A DNA stretch of 23,641 nt from positions 1 through 23,641 of the forward strand of contig CALZBJ010000023.1 of assembly GCA_945619025.1 (NCBI GenBank), in the 5' to 3' direction. This stretch comes from CALZBJ01 sp945619025 (GTDB taxonomy: Bacteria; Pseudomonadota; Gammaproteobacteria; Cardiobacteriales; Wohlfahrtiimonadaceae). Position numbers and translations under genes: made by a program. The notes under the pieces are model-generated. The model had not been told where the DNA came from. It ran no database searches and saw only the letters and a list, made by a program, of their open reading frames with translations. Positions 1 to 7,680 of this stretch are shown here, one piece after another (the stretch's first letter is position 1; every line of letters starts with the position of its first letter).

Positions 1-54
1 TGTTGAGTATGAGAATTATAAAGTGAATGTGTCCACTGCGGCTTGACCAGAACA
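1..54 (+). mobile_element. Right end (IRR) of an IS3-family-like insertion sequence
   Basis: The last bases before position 55 read GACCAGAACA, preceded by GTGTCCAC and a short variable spacer. Read outward-in on the other strand this is TGTTCTGGTC...GTGGACAC, and the same two blocks at the same spacing begin at 23588. The element therefore ends in CA and, at its other end, starts in TG, as IS3-family elements do. A transposase C-terminus ends 8 bases before the terminus, which marks this as the right end. The rest of the element lies outside the window. The family call rests on the termini and on 14 residues of transposase, so the subgroup is open. Confidence 0.75.
2..46 (+). CDS. IS3-type transposase OrfB, last 14 codons
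   Basis: This frame reads VEYENYKVNVSTAA and then stops at TGA, 8 bases before the IS end. The residues VEYE match the conserved 'SPVEYE' stretch close to the C-terminus of IS3-family OrfB (rve integrase core) transposases, and IS3 OrfB genes normally stop just inside or beside the right inverted repeat. The start is outside the window, so nothing can be said about the catalytic DDE residues or about whether the copy is intact. Confidence 0.65.
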   Translation, partial: VEYENYKVNVSTAA

Positions 55-547
55 CTGTGGTATGTTTTGCCCAATCGTGAAATGTTCTAACCTCAATATC
101 TTGAGTTTGCTTGTTGGATTTGAAAAACTTTTTTACATAACTACACAAAGCAGTATTGTATGTTAGAAATAAAATAGAACCCTTATTATAAGTGCTTTTT
201 ATTTTAGATGCGCGCGCGGCTAATACAGTCGTTTTTCCGCTACCTGCTTGACCACTAATCAAAAGGTAGCCTTGAGGGTCTAGATCGATAATGCCTTGCT
301 GATCTTCAGTGAAAGAGATAGTAGGTGTAGGTGCTTCGGTTGGAATCTCTACACTATTAGAAACAGACCACTCATATTTATCATTGATTTTGGCTTTATT
401 TTCAGATTTCAACTTATAAAGTTTAGAATTGATTTGGCTGCGATCGAAATGTATATCAAATTCTTTTGATAAAATTTTTGCCAGCTCTCTAGCTTTAATC
501 GGTTGGTGTAAATTTATAAATTTTAATAATTGTATTTCGGTAATCAT
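55..547 (-). pseudogene. UvrD/Rep-like superfamily 1 helicase with N-terminal winged-helix-like segment, cut by the IS
   Basis: The minus-strand frame starts at ATG 547 and is open to the window edge, but only codons 1-164 are native; the IS terminus at 54 supplies the rest. Residues about 1-65 (MITEIQLLKFINLHQ...) are charged and helical, with a pattern like a winged-helix domain (EIQLLKFI, ARELAKIL, SQINSKLYKLK). A Pro/Thr-rich linker follows. Then come superfamily 1 helicase motifs: FTEDQQ (Q-motif-like), GQAGSGKTT (Walker A), LFLTYNTALCSYV (motif Ia) and VRTFHDWAKH (motif Ib). Motifs II to VI are missing. The gene is visibly A+T-rich compared with purD next door. The full protein could have been a housekeeping-like helicase or part of a mobile defence locus; the fragment cannot decide. 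No ATPase can be made from this fragment alone. Confidence 0.7.
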
Positions 548-639
548 AATATGCTCAAAAAATTATTATTGAATAAAGTTAATCAATAAGATTTTAAGTT
601 AAGAAAGATTAGGGTTGTAACAGTAGATATTAAGAATTC

Positions 640-648
640 ATTCTATCA
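640..648 (-). promoter_or_regulatory. Candidate extended -10 promoter of the helicase gene
   Basis: On the minus strand this reads TGATAGAAT, an extended -10 (TGn followed by a 5/6 match to TATAAT), about 90 bases before the helicase ATG. No convincing -35 is seen. The same nine bases occur in the promoter candidate at 18052-18060. Confidence 0.35.
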
Positions 649-657
649 AATATAACT

Positions 658-675
658 GCCTAAAATAGGCTTTTT
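658..675 (+). terminator. Short hairpin plus T-run in the helicase-purD gap
   Basis: GCCTA-AAA-TAGGC is followed by TTTTT. The stem is only 5 bp and no complete plus-strand gene ends just upstream except the IS transposase, so it is a weak terminator candidate that could shield purD from IS read-through. The rest of 548-824 shows only A+T-rich sequence and promoter-like elements. Confidence 0.3.
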
Positions 676-780
676 CTTAGATTAAACAAAGATGTTTGTT
701 AATAGAATAATGGATTGGATAACTTATCTTAATGCAGAGCTAATTCTCTTGAGTGCTAGCAACGTAATTATGCTGAGTTA

Positions 781-789
781 TGGTAAAAT
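781..789 (+). promoter_or_regulatory. Extended -10 element of the purD promoter
   Basis: TGGTAAAAT is an extended -10 (TGn plus TAAAAT, 5/6 to consensus). It overlaps an upstream in-frame ATG at 780, which argues against that ATG as the purD start and leaves a leader of about 30 bases before the ATG at 825. No PurR-like operator is seen. Confidence 0.45.
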
Positions 790-824
790 CTCTGGATTAT
801 TACTCATTTAAGTTTAGGAATTTC

Positions 825-2096
825 ATGAAAGTTTTAGTAATTGGTAAAGGCGGGCGTGAGCATGCGCTTGCGTGGAAATCAAAGCAGAGTGCGCTCGTAT
901 CTGAGGTGTTTGTTGCGCCCGGAAATCCCGGTATGACCGATGTGGCAACGCTCGTGGATATTGGAGAAACTGAGCCGAAAAAGTTAGCACTTTGGGCAAA
1001 AGCAAATGATATTGGACTGACCATTATTGGCCCTGAAGCGAGCTTAGTGGCGGGCGTTGCCGATGAATTTATCAAACACGATCTTTTAGTATGGGGCCCG
1101 ACGGCGGCTGCGGCTGAAATCGAAGGCAGTAAAGATTTCTCTAAACGTATGATGGTGAAATATGGCGCACCGACGGCGCATTCCGAGAGTTTTACCGATA
1201 CCGCAAAAGCGAAAGCTTACGTGGACGAAATTGGTCTTCCGCTTGTGATTAAAGCCGATGGTTTAGCAGCGGGGAAAGGCGTTGTAATTCCTGAAACGAT
1301 CGAAGAGGCGAAAGCGACAATTGATGACATGCTTGAGGGGAATCTTTTTGGCGATGCCGGCTCGCGTCTTTTAATTGAAGAGATGCTCGTGGGTGAAGAA
1401 TTTTCATTGATGACCTTTGTCCATAATGGGCATGTGATTCCGATGGTGATGGCGCAAGATCATAAGCGTGCATACGATAATGATGAAGGCCCAAACACCG
1501 GTGGAATGGGGGCGTACGCGCCGATCTTTGATGCAAAAAGCGATGAAGTGCAGGGCGCACTTAAATCGATTATGCAACCGATTGTCGATGGTATGACAAA
1601 AGAAGGGCGTCCTTATACCGGCTTCCTCTACGGTGGCCTTTTCAAAACCGATGAAGGGTTTAAAGTAATCGAGTTTAATGCGCGTTTTGGTGACCCAGAA
1701 GCGCAGGTGATTCTGCCGCTTTTAGAGTCCGACTTTATTGAAGTATTAATGACGCTTCTCACAAAAGATGAAGTGCCTGAGCTTAAGTGGAGTTCTGACT
1801 TTGCGGTCGGCGTTGTGCTCGCATCGGAAGGGTATCCTGAAAATCCGAACACAGGTCATCCATTAAAACGCATCGAGCCTGCGGATAATTCTTTTGTCTT
1901 TTATGCCGGGGTGAAAGAGGAAGAGGGGGTTCTCCTGAGCAATGGCGGTCGTATTCTGCTCGCGGTATCAATCGCGCCGACCTTCAAAGACGCTCAAACG
2001 CGCGTATATGAAACAATGAAAGAGCTCGAAGTTCCGCATACTTTCTATCGCTCGGACATTGGCCATCGTCAAATTGCCCGTGAAGAAGCGAAATAG
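825..2096 (+). CDS. purD: Phosphoribosylamine-glycine ligase (GAR synthetase)
   Basis: PurD catalyses the ATP-dependent joining of glycine to 5-phosphoribosylamine, the second step of de novo purine synthesis, in the cytoplasm. The 423-residue protein has the usual PurD length. It starts MKVLVIGKGGREHALAWK, followed by PGNPG near residue 32. The ATP-grasp region carries KADGLAAGKGVV at about 143-154, and the PurD signature RFGDPEAQ lies at about 286-293. I chose ATG 825, with AGGA at 816-819, over the in-frame ATG at 780: family members begin at this MKVLVIG, and the upstream ATG lies in a -10 element. Here purD is monocistronic, not joined to purH, and ends at a hairpin terminator. Confidence 0.97.
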   Translation: MKVLVIGKGGREHALAWKSKQSALVSEVFVAPGNPGMTDVATLVDIGETEPKKLALWAKANDIGLTIIGPEASLVAGVADEFIKHDLLVWGPTAAAAEIEGSKDFSKRMMVKYGAPTAHSESFTDTAKAKAYVDEIGLPLVIKADGLAAGKGVVIPETIEEAKATIDDMLEGNLFGDAGSRLLIEEMLVGEEFSLMTFVHNGHVIPMVMAQDHKRAYDNDEGPNTGGMGAYAPIFDAKSDEVQGALKSIMQPIVDGMTKEGRPYTGFLYGGLFKTDEGFKVIEFNARFGDPEAQVILPLLESDFIEVLMTLLTKDEVPELKWSSDFAVGVVLASEGYPENPNTGHPLKRIEPADNSFVFYAGVKEEEGVLLSNGGRILLAVSIAPTFKDAQTRVYETMKELEVPHTFYRSDIGHRQIAREEAK

Positions 2097-2149
2097 TTAA
2101 TCATTGAGATATTGGTCGAGAAATTGATTCGATCAACCGATAGACAGAT

Positions 2150-2185
2150 AAAGCCTCTTTTTCGTAACGATTAAGGGGCTTTTTT
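2150..2185 (+). terminator. purD rho-independent terminator
   Basis: AAAGCCTCTT pairs with AAGGGGCTTT across a 13-base loop with one mismatch, and the right arm runs into a T-run. It sits between the convergent ends of purD and the minus-strand gene at 2219, so it may serve both. Confidence 0.75.
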
Positions 2186-2218
2186 ATTGAGCTGCTTTAT
2201 TGGATTATTCTATTGGAT

Positions 2219-3379
2219 TTAGCGCATTAAGCGATTAATTATCCATGCTTTAATGCGAGTGGTAAAGGGCAGTTTAGCCTGTTTGATGACGCTGATAAGA
2301 TTGCCCCATATAGGGGCTAATTGAGTCTTAATCTGTAACCGCATTGGACGATTAAAAAGGTGTGCCCAATAATAAAGGATGATGGCTTTCGCGTGAGTTT
2401 GTAATCGCTCGATGATAATCGGGTGTAAAACTCTTCCGCGAGAACCGTTGCGAGACAGATGAGTTTGTAAAAACAGAATGTTTTCAAAGCCCGTTAGATG
2501 ACTTTTAAACTCCTCTTCTGGTGTGATCACGGTTGTGGCATCGAGGCTATAGAGGATTTTATTTTTGCTTTCGCTATGACTATGCGAGCAGATACCAAAA
2601 GTCACTTCATCCGATGCACTATAGAGCAGAATGAATCGCTCCCAGGCACTCAGTAAATTGTGATCAGCTTTCCCTCTAAATTGATCCGCATAGCTTTCCC
2701 AAACATGCAAAAGAGAACGGCGTTCAAGTAACGGTCTTGGAAAGAGATGGGGTGTGCTTTCAAAACGGGCAAGATAGTCAGGAAGAAAAAGAGATTCATC
2801 TTGAGCCTTAGCATCAGTATCCGGCAATTTTTCAGGATAAGCACCGAGTGGATGGCATTGAAAGGGTGCATCCGTTAGCGATGTGTGGTGCGTGAGCGCA
2901 AAACTGCCGACGGCTTCTAAATATTCGGAATAGAGTTGATCCCCGCTTTTGAGCACAATGAGATACTCCCCGAGAAATTGTTCCAAAAAGGGGAAGAGCG
3001 AGGCTTTTTTGGTAAAACGTAAGGCATTGGGATTGGCGAGAATGAGGTCAGTGGAAGTGTTTTTATCGTCAGTCTCTTCTTTATTGCTCTCTTTATTACT
3101 TGCTCTTTTGGCGATGAGTTCGGTAGGGAAGATAAAGCGAGGATCGTCGAATAGGGCTTCGAAATATGGATCATCAAAAAAGCCGTCAAATTCTGTGGGA
3201 TTATTTGTTGGATCTTGGTGAGTCTCTTCTAAGTCAGGCAATAAAAAAGGCGCTTCGATCAGGCATTCCCAGTTACTGTAATGTTGCATGGTGACCGAAT
3301 TAATGGCGCGTTTTAATCGCTTTAAATCGGGCGTTGTGGCAAGAATTACAATGGAGATTAAGGGGTGAGTCTGATACAT
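2219..3379 (-). CDS. Glycosyltransferase family 2-like protein, atypical
   Basis: The 386-residue protein opens like a GT-A family 2 glycosyltransferase: HPLISIVILATTPDLKRLKR at 5-24, then RAINSVTMQHYSNWECLI at 24-41, matching the usual 'SIVIPTYN..l..ai.SvlaQ.y.nwE.ii' pattern. A long acidic, low-complexity insert fills about 48-120. The segment GEYLIVLKSGDQL (137-149) sits where normal members have 'GeyiaflDaDD'; only one acidic residue of the expected DxD metal site is kept. The C-terminal third has no motif I recognise and ends in a basic, helical tail. The gene lies 25 bases behind glmM, with GAGG before its ATG, so the pair is probably co-transcribed. An envelope sugar role fits the UDP-GlcNAc context, but activity is doubtful. 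Shortened DxD and loss of function are inferences. Confidence 0.6.
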   Translation of the reverse strand: MYQTHPLISIVILATTPDLKRLKRAINSVTMQHYSNWECLIEAPFLLPDLEETHQDPTNNPTEFDGFFDDPYFEALFDDPRFIFPTELIAKRASNKESNKEETDDKNTSTDLILANPNALRFTKKASLFPFLEQFLGEYLIVLKSGDQLYSEYLEAVGSFALTHHTSLTDAPFQCHPLGAYPEKLPDTDAKAQDESLFLPDYLARFESTPHLFPRPLLERRSLLHVWESYADQFRGKADHNLLSAWERFILLYSASDEVTFGICSHSHSESKNKILYSLDATTVITPEEEFKSHLTGFENILFLQTHLSRNGSRGRVLHPIIIERLQTHAKAIILYYWAHLFNRPMRLQIKTQLAPIWGNLISVIKQAKLPFTTRIKAWIINRLMR

Positions 3380-3404
3380 AAGCGCCTCGTAATATGCATG
3401 AAAT

Positions 3405-4703
3405 TTAACGGATGATGTTGGCTAAGCCCTCCGCTTCTTTACGGCAAACCGCCTCATCCATTCCCTCGACCATCACGCGTACGAGCGGCTCTGTACCCGA
3501 TGGGCGAATTAAGACGCGGCCTTCGGTTTTAAGGCGATTTTCTGTCGCCGAAATACCTTCTTGAAGCGCGTCCGTATTCCACTCTTTTGAACGATCGATC
3601 GGGACATTGACCATCACTTGAACGCTTTTCGGAATGGAGGCTTTTACGCTCGCAAAATCGGTTCCAAGCTCGTGGACTGCTTTAAGCGCTTGGAGTGCCG
3701 CAATAATCCCATCTCCAGTAGTGTGTTTATCAAGGCAGAGAATGTGGCCAGAGTTTTCACCGCCGAGGGTGAGATTATTTTTCTTCAATTCTTCGAGAAC
3801 ATACCGGTCACCGACATTGGCGCGAATAAGATCAATGCCTTTTGCTTTAAGCGCTGACTCAAAACCGAGATTGCTCATAATCGTACCGACGATCGCTTTT
3901 TCCTGACGGTGAAGCGCTAAGAGATAGAGAATATCATCGCCATCAAAGAGATTGCCGTGCTGATCGACAATTACTAAACGGTCGCCATCGCCATCAAAGG
4001 CAATTCCGCAATCCGCTTTCTCTTCGAGCACCTTATCAATCAGCGCTTGCGGTGAGGTGGAACCGACATTTTTATTGATGTTAAAACCATTCGGTTCAAC
4101 GCCGATCGCAATCACTTCCGCGCCCATCTCTTTAAAGACGTTCGGCGCGATGTGATAGGTTGCTCCATTAGCGCAATCGAGGACAATTTTCATCCCTTTT
4201 AATGAAAGACGCTGTGCGGTACTTTTACAAAACTCAATATAACGGCCGGGCGCGTCATTAATGCGGCGGACACGTCCAATTTTTTCGGAAGGGGCGGAGG
4301 TCATCTCACCATCTAAAATCGCTTCGATTTTAAGTTCGATGGAATCGTCGAGCTTTAGGCCATGTTCGTTAAAAAACTTGATCCCATTATCGTAATAAGG
4401 ATTGTGTGAGGCGGATACCACGCAGCCTGCGACGGTATCTAACGTGCTCGTTAAATAGGCAATTCCGGGGGTGGGCATTGGGCCAATGAGAGCAACGCCA
4501 ACGCCGGCGTAGGTCAAACCTGCTTCAAGTGCGGACTCGAACATATAGCTTGAAATTCGGGTATCTTTTCCGATTAAGACACGTGTGCCTTCGTCGGCTA
4601 ATACGCGTCCCATCGCATAGCCTAAACGTAAAACGAAATCGGGAGTCATTGGGTAAACGCCCGCTTTTCCGCGTACGCCGTCGGTACCAAAATATTTTCT
4701 CAT
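3405..4703 (-). CDS. glmM: Phosphoglucosamine mutase
   Basis: GlmM converts glucosamine-6-phosphate to glucosamine-1-phosphate on the way to UDP-GlcNAc for peptidoglycan and LPS. The 432-residue protein shows all alpha-D-phosphohexomutase motifs: KYFGTDGVRG at 3-12, the phosphoserine loop VVSASHNP with Ser99, the metal loop DGDGDR at 237-242, the sugar-binding GGENSGH at 314-320, and the phosphate-binding RPSGTEP at 400-406. It is slightly shorter than the usual 445 residues. AAGGA precedes the ATG. In many gammaproteobacteria glmM follows ftsH-folP; here neither is seen. It heads a two-gene unit with a glycosyltransferase-like gene. Confidence 0.97.
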   Translation of the reverse strand: MRKYFGTDGVRGKAGVYPMTPDFVLRLGYAMGRVLADEGTRVLIGKDTRISSYMFESALEAGLTYAGVGVALIGPMPTPGIAYLTSTLDTVAGCVVSASHNPYYDNGIKFFNEHGLKLDDSIELKIEAILDGEMTSAPSEKIGRVRRINDAPGRYIEFCKSTAQRLSLKGMKIVLDCANGATYHIAPNVFKEMGAEVIAIGVEPNGFNINKNVGSTSPQALIDKVLEEKADCGIAFDGDGDRLVIVDQHGNLFDGDDILYLLALHRQEKAIVGTIMSNLGFESALKAKGIDLIRANVGDRYVLEELKKNNLTLGGENSGHILCLDKHTTGDGIIAALQALKAVHELGTDFASVKASIPKSVQVMVNVPIDRSKEWNTDALQEGISATENRLKTEGRVLIRPSGTEPLVRVMVEGMDEAVCRKEAEGLANIIR

Positions 4704-4760
4704 TATTTTTTCCTTCTGATTTTGATCGAGCTCGTATTACTCGGAGAACCTCTACGGGAT

Positions 4761-4782
4761 AATGGTAAGCGATTTTACCATT
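4761..4782. promoter_or_regulatory. Inverted repeat overlapping the glmM -10 element
   Basis: AATGGTAA-GCGATT-TTACCATT is a perfect 8-bp inverted repeat. On the minus strand it contains TGGTAAAAT (4780-4772), an extended -10 about 70 bases before the glmM ATG. A dyad covering a -10 element is the usual arrangement of a repressor operator, although a chance hairpin cannot be excluded. Confidence 0.4.
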
Positions 4783-4806
4783 CTTTCGCTGATTTAGATT
4801 AAAAAC

Positions 4807-4840
4807 TGTTACAATAGTGAGATAGGCTCGCGCGAGAGCC
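4807..4840 (+). promoter_or_regulatory. Candidate promoter and leader hairpin of the SDR-dut unit
   Basis: TGTTACAAT (4807-4815) is an extended -10 with TACAAT. Just downstream GGCTC (4825-4829) pairs with GAGCC (4836-4840), placing a small G+C hairpin at the 5' end of the predicted transcript, about 70 bases before the ATG at 4909. No clear -35 is visible. Confidence 0.4.
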
Positions 4841-4908
4841 ATCTAAAAGCGAAATCATACCATTTACATATCATGTCATAAATTTGATGGAGAGCAGGAG
4901 AAGATTTT

Positions 4909-5853
4909 ATGAAGCGTATTAGCATCTTTGGTGGAACAGGATATTTAGGGACGGTTTTAACGACACTTTTAGCAAAAAAAGGGCACCACATTACGCTCTT
5001 CTCACGTCGTAAAAATGTTCAAACAAGTGCTTCATGCATTCCGAACGTAAAATGCGTTCCGAAAGCCAATATGGATAATCTAGAGATGATCAAACGTGAG
5101 CTCAAAGGCTCTGATATCGTGATCAATCTGATGGGCACATGGGATAATAATAAAAAACGCGCCGATGTCACCCATCATCAATTTCCCGTGGCCATTTATG
5201 AGCTTTGCCATGAAGTGGGCGTGCAAAAAATGATTCATTTCAGTGCTCTTGGCGCAGAAAAAGAGAGCAATAGCACTTTCTTTAGCTCAAAACGCCGCGG
5301 TGATGAAGCGCTTCTCAATCGTTCAAAAGAGCTGAAAGTGGATTTAACCATCGTGCGTCCATCACTCGTGCTCGGACATGAAGATCCCTTTAGCTATAAA
5401 GTTTCGTGCTTTATCGATCTTCTTCCAGTGTTTCCGCTTCCAATGCATGATGCAACCGTTCAGCCGGTGGTGATCGATGATTTGATGAAAGCGACCGAGC
5501 TTTTAATCAAGCATTCGTGCGATCAAACGTTGATCGATATTGCGGGAGAAAAAACCTATTCGCTCTTTGATCTTGTGACACTGATGGCGAAAAACTTACA
5601 AGGCACCGATAAAGGCATCGTGCGTTATCCAAACTTTTTAACCTCGCTCTACGTTAATCTATTTGGCTGGGTCTGGGGTTCGCCGATTAATAAAAATCAT
5701 TACCTTGCATCGCGCATTCCGAGTACTACCGAAAAGAATGATCTTCCACGTCTAGGCATTGAGCCGACTCGTCTTGAGACTCTTTTCCCTCATGAGCTTG
5801 AGTTTAAAGTCTACGACAAATATAATTTCGATCGTTCAATCGCAAGACGTTAA
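4909..5853 (+). CDS. NAD(P)-binding SDR protein, complex I NDUFA9-like
   Basis: The 314-residue protein is an atypical short-chain dehydrogenase/reductase. It has a Rossmann dinucleotide loop, SIFGGTGYLGTVL at 5-17, a basic FSRRK after strand 2 that suggests NADP(H), and GSDIVINLMGTWDNNK and HFSALGAEKESNSTFFSSKR in the usual later positions. The canonical YxxxK catalytic pair is not obvious. This pattern (GGTGFvG...HvSalga...Y/F.ssK) is that of the family annotated as 'complex I NDUFA9 subunit family' in bacteria, whose function is mostly unproven and which is not a core bacterial complex I subunit. AGGAGA precedes the start. The gap to dut is 17 bases, so they likely form one operon. Confidence 0.8.
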   Translation: MKRISIFGGTGYLGTVLTTLLAKKGHHITLFSRRKNVQTSASCIPNVKCVPKANMDNLEMIKRELKGSDIVINLMGTWDNNKKRADVTHHQFPVAIYELCHEVGVQKMIHFSALGAEKESNSTFFSSKRRGDEALLNRSKELKVDLTIVRPSLVLGHEDPFSYKVSCFIDLLPVFPLPMHDATVQPVVIDDLMKATELLIKHSCDQTLIDIAGEKTYSLFDLVTLMAKNLQGTDKGIVRYPNFLTSLYVNLFGWVWGSPINKNHYLASRIPSTTEKNDLPRLGIEPTRLETLFPHELEFKVYDKYNFDRSIARR

Positions 5854-5870
5854 GGAAAACGGACGAAAGT

Positions 5871-6326
5871 ATGTTAACAGTTAGCTATAAAATTTTAGAT
5901 AAGCGCCTTGGAAGTGATTTTCCGCTTCCAAGTTACGCCACCGCAGGATCAGCAGGGCTTGATCTTCGTGCAATGCTCGATGAGCCCATGATTTTAAATC
6001 CCGGTGAGAGCCAAATGGTTAAAACAGGGATTGCGATCTACTTAAAAGACCCAAATTACGCAGCGCAAGTATTACCGCGTTCAGGGCTTGGGGTCAAACA
6101 TGGCATCGTGCTTGGAAATCTCGTGGGTTTAATCGATGCGGATTATCAAGGCGAACTAATGGTATCGCTGTGGAATCGTAGCGATAAACCGTTTACCGTT
6201 GAGATTGGTGAGCGCATTGCGCAGATGATCATCGTTCCGGTGATTCAAGCGAATTTTGAAGAAGTGGACGAGTTTGAAGAGAGCGAGCGCGGTGCCGGAG
6301 GATTTGGGCATACCGGTCGCCAATAA
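5871..6326 (+). CDS. dut: dUTP diphosphatase
   Basis: Dut hydrolyses dUTP to dUMP and pyrophosphate, keeping uracil out of DNA and feeding thymidylate synthesis; it acts as a homotrimer. All five trimeric dUTPase motifs are visible in 151 residues: AGSAGLDLRA (25-34), PRSGLGVKHGI (69-79), GLIDADYQGEL with the catalytic Asp (86-96), ERIAQMII (114-121), and the C-terminal arginine/phenylalanine lid RGAGGFGHTG (140-149). Length is standard. It follows the SDR gene by 17 bases and is not next to coaBC as in Escherichia coli. A strong hairpin terminator closes the unit. Confidence 0.97.
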   Translation: MLTVSYKILDKRLGSDFPLPSYATAGSAGLDLRAMLDEPMILNPGESQMVKTGIAIYLKDPNYAAQVLPRSGLGVKHGIVLGNLVGLIDADYQGELMVSLWNRSDKPFTVEIGERIAQMIIVPVIQANFEEVDEFEESERGAGGFGHTGRQ

Positions 6327-6379
6327 TCTGCCTTCATATAGAAATCAGCGCGCATTAATTAAGCGTGCGTCAATAGTCG

Positions 6380-6413
6380 ATCAATCGTCTCGAAAGGGGC
6401 GATTGATTTTATT
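6380..6413 (+). terminator. dut rho-independent terminator
   Basis: ATCAATCGTCTC pairs with GGGGCGATTGAT around a GAAA tetraloop, giving a 12-bp stem with two G-U pairs, followed by TTTTATT. Confidence 0.85.
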
Positions 6414-6438
6414 CATATAAAGATAATAGATAAGTGAG

Positions 6439-7659
6439 ATGACAAAAGAGACAACGGGCAGAGTGCCGCTTCGATTTTATTGGTTAATTTTCTTAGCCGC
6501 CGCCTGTCTGCGGGTTACGTTGACATCACTTGGGTCGTTTGTAGAGGATATCTCAAACGACCTTTCCTTGTCTAAAGCGGTGGCAAGTTTAGTGGTGACG
6601 ATCCCGACGCTCTGTATGGGTGTTTGCGCGTTATTAGCAACGCCGCTTAGCAACCGCATTGGTCTTGAGCGCACAATTACACTCTCAATTTTTACGATCG
6701 CGATCGCCACCTTTTTTAGAACGCATTTTTCGACGGTGACGCTCTTGATTCTCTTCTCATTTGTAATGGGAACGGGGATCGCCATTGTCGGGCCACTCGC
6801 CTCGGGATTTGTAAAGCGCCATTTTGGCACGTTCTCATCAAGAGGGATGTTTCTCTATTCTCTAGGCATTAGCGTGAGTGGCGTATTAGGGACGTTTGGC
6901 ACGTCGGTTTTAAGCGGATACTTTGATCTTAAATGGCCGGTAGCACTTGAGCTTTGGGCGCTCCCAATCTTTCTGATTGCGCTCTTTTGGGCACTCTATT
7001 ATCTTCGCCCAAGCAGGGAGTTGGCGAATAATAGAGGTCAGCAAGAGGCGAAAGCACCGCTCCCGTGGGGGAATAAAAAAGCGTGGTTACTGGTTCTCTG
7101 TTTTGGGCTTCAATCGGGGAATTTCTATACTCTTGTGACGTGGCTGATTCCTTATCTTGAAGAGCAGGGCGTCTCAGCGCTGCATAGCCAAATTCTACTT
7201 AATCTATTTATGTTAAATGGGATTTTAGGTAGCTTTGTCTTTCCTTTCTTATTGGCGCGGTTTCGTAAAGAGGTGGCGATCTATGTGGCAGCGTTTATGC
7301 TGATCAGCTCGATCATGGCGATCCTTTTCTTCTTTGAAAATCGCATCATTCTCTATAGCGCAATTTTCGTGCTCGGAATGACGGCCAATGCCGGAATGTT
7401 TGTCATTGTATTAACGCTTCCCTTCCATGAAGTGCATAGTGGAAATGAGATTGCGAGCTGGACTGCGATGATGTCTTTTGGCGGGTATGTAATTTCATCA
7501 ATGATTCCAACCCTTTTTGGGTTTATTTATGATATAACTAATTCTTATGCGAACGTTATGTGGGGTCTTCTCGCAAGTTCCATACTGCTTTTAGGCTGTT
7601 TTTTGCTCTTTTTATATAGTAAAAGTGAAAAACCGCTCCAAAAAATTCACCAATCATAA
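6439..7659 (+). CDS. Major facilitator superfamily permease, CynX/NimT-like
   Basis: The 406-residue protein is a polytopic inner-membrane carrier with about 12 hydrophobic segments in two halves, split by a charged loop at about 190-212 (RPSRELANNRGQQEAKAPL). The first half has the MFS loop 2-3 region TPLSNRIGLERTI and the glycine-rich segment 5 pattern (GISVSGVLGTFG). The N-terminus (LRVTLTSLGSFVEDISNDLS) resembles the CynX/NimT branch, whose known members move cyanate, 2-nitroimidazole or related small anions. The substrate here cannot be read from the sequence. The Shine-Dalgarno is weak (GTGAG directly before ATG). leuB follows after 21 bases, so co-transcription is likely. Confidence 0.85.
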   Translation: MTKETTGRVPLRFYWLIFLAAACLRVTLTSLGSFVEDISNDLSLSKAVASLVVTIPTLCMGVCALLATPLSNRIGLERTITLSIFTIAIATFFRTHFSTVTLLILFSFVMGTGIAIVGPLASGFVKRHFGTFSSRGMFLYSLGISVSGVLGTFGTSVLSGYFDLKWPVALELWALPIFLIALFWALYYLRPSRELANNRGQQEAKAPLPWGNKKAWLLVLCFGLQSGNFYTLVTWLIPYLEEQGVSALHSQILLNLFMLNGILGSFVFPFLLARFRKEVAIYVAAFMLISSIMAILFFFENRIILYSAIFVLGMTANAGMFVIVLTLPFHEVHSGNEIASWTAMMSFGGYVISSMIPTLFGFIYDITNSYANVMWGLLASSILLLGCFLLFLYSKSEKPLQKIHQS

Positions 7660-7680
7660 TCATCAAAAGGGATTTAATTC

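Noticed and set aside
800..1971. Several 60-100 codon frames opposite purD
   Set aside because: They are shadow frames of a highly conserved gene, with no ribosome sites of their own and no recognisable protein pattern.
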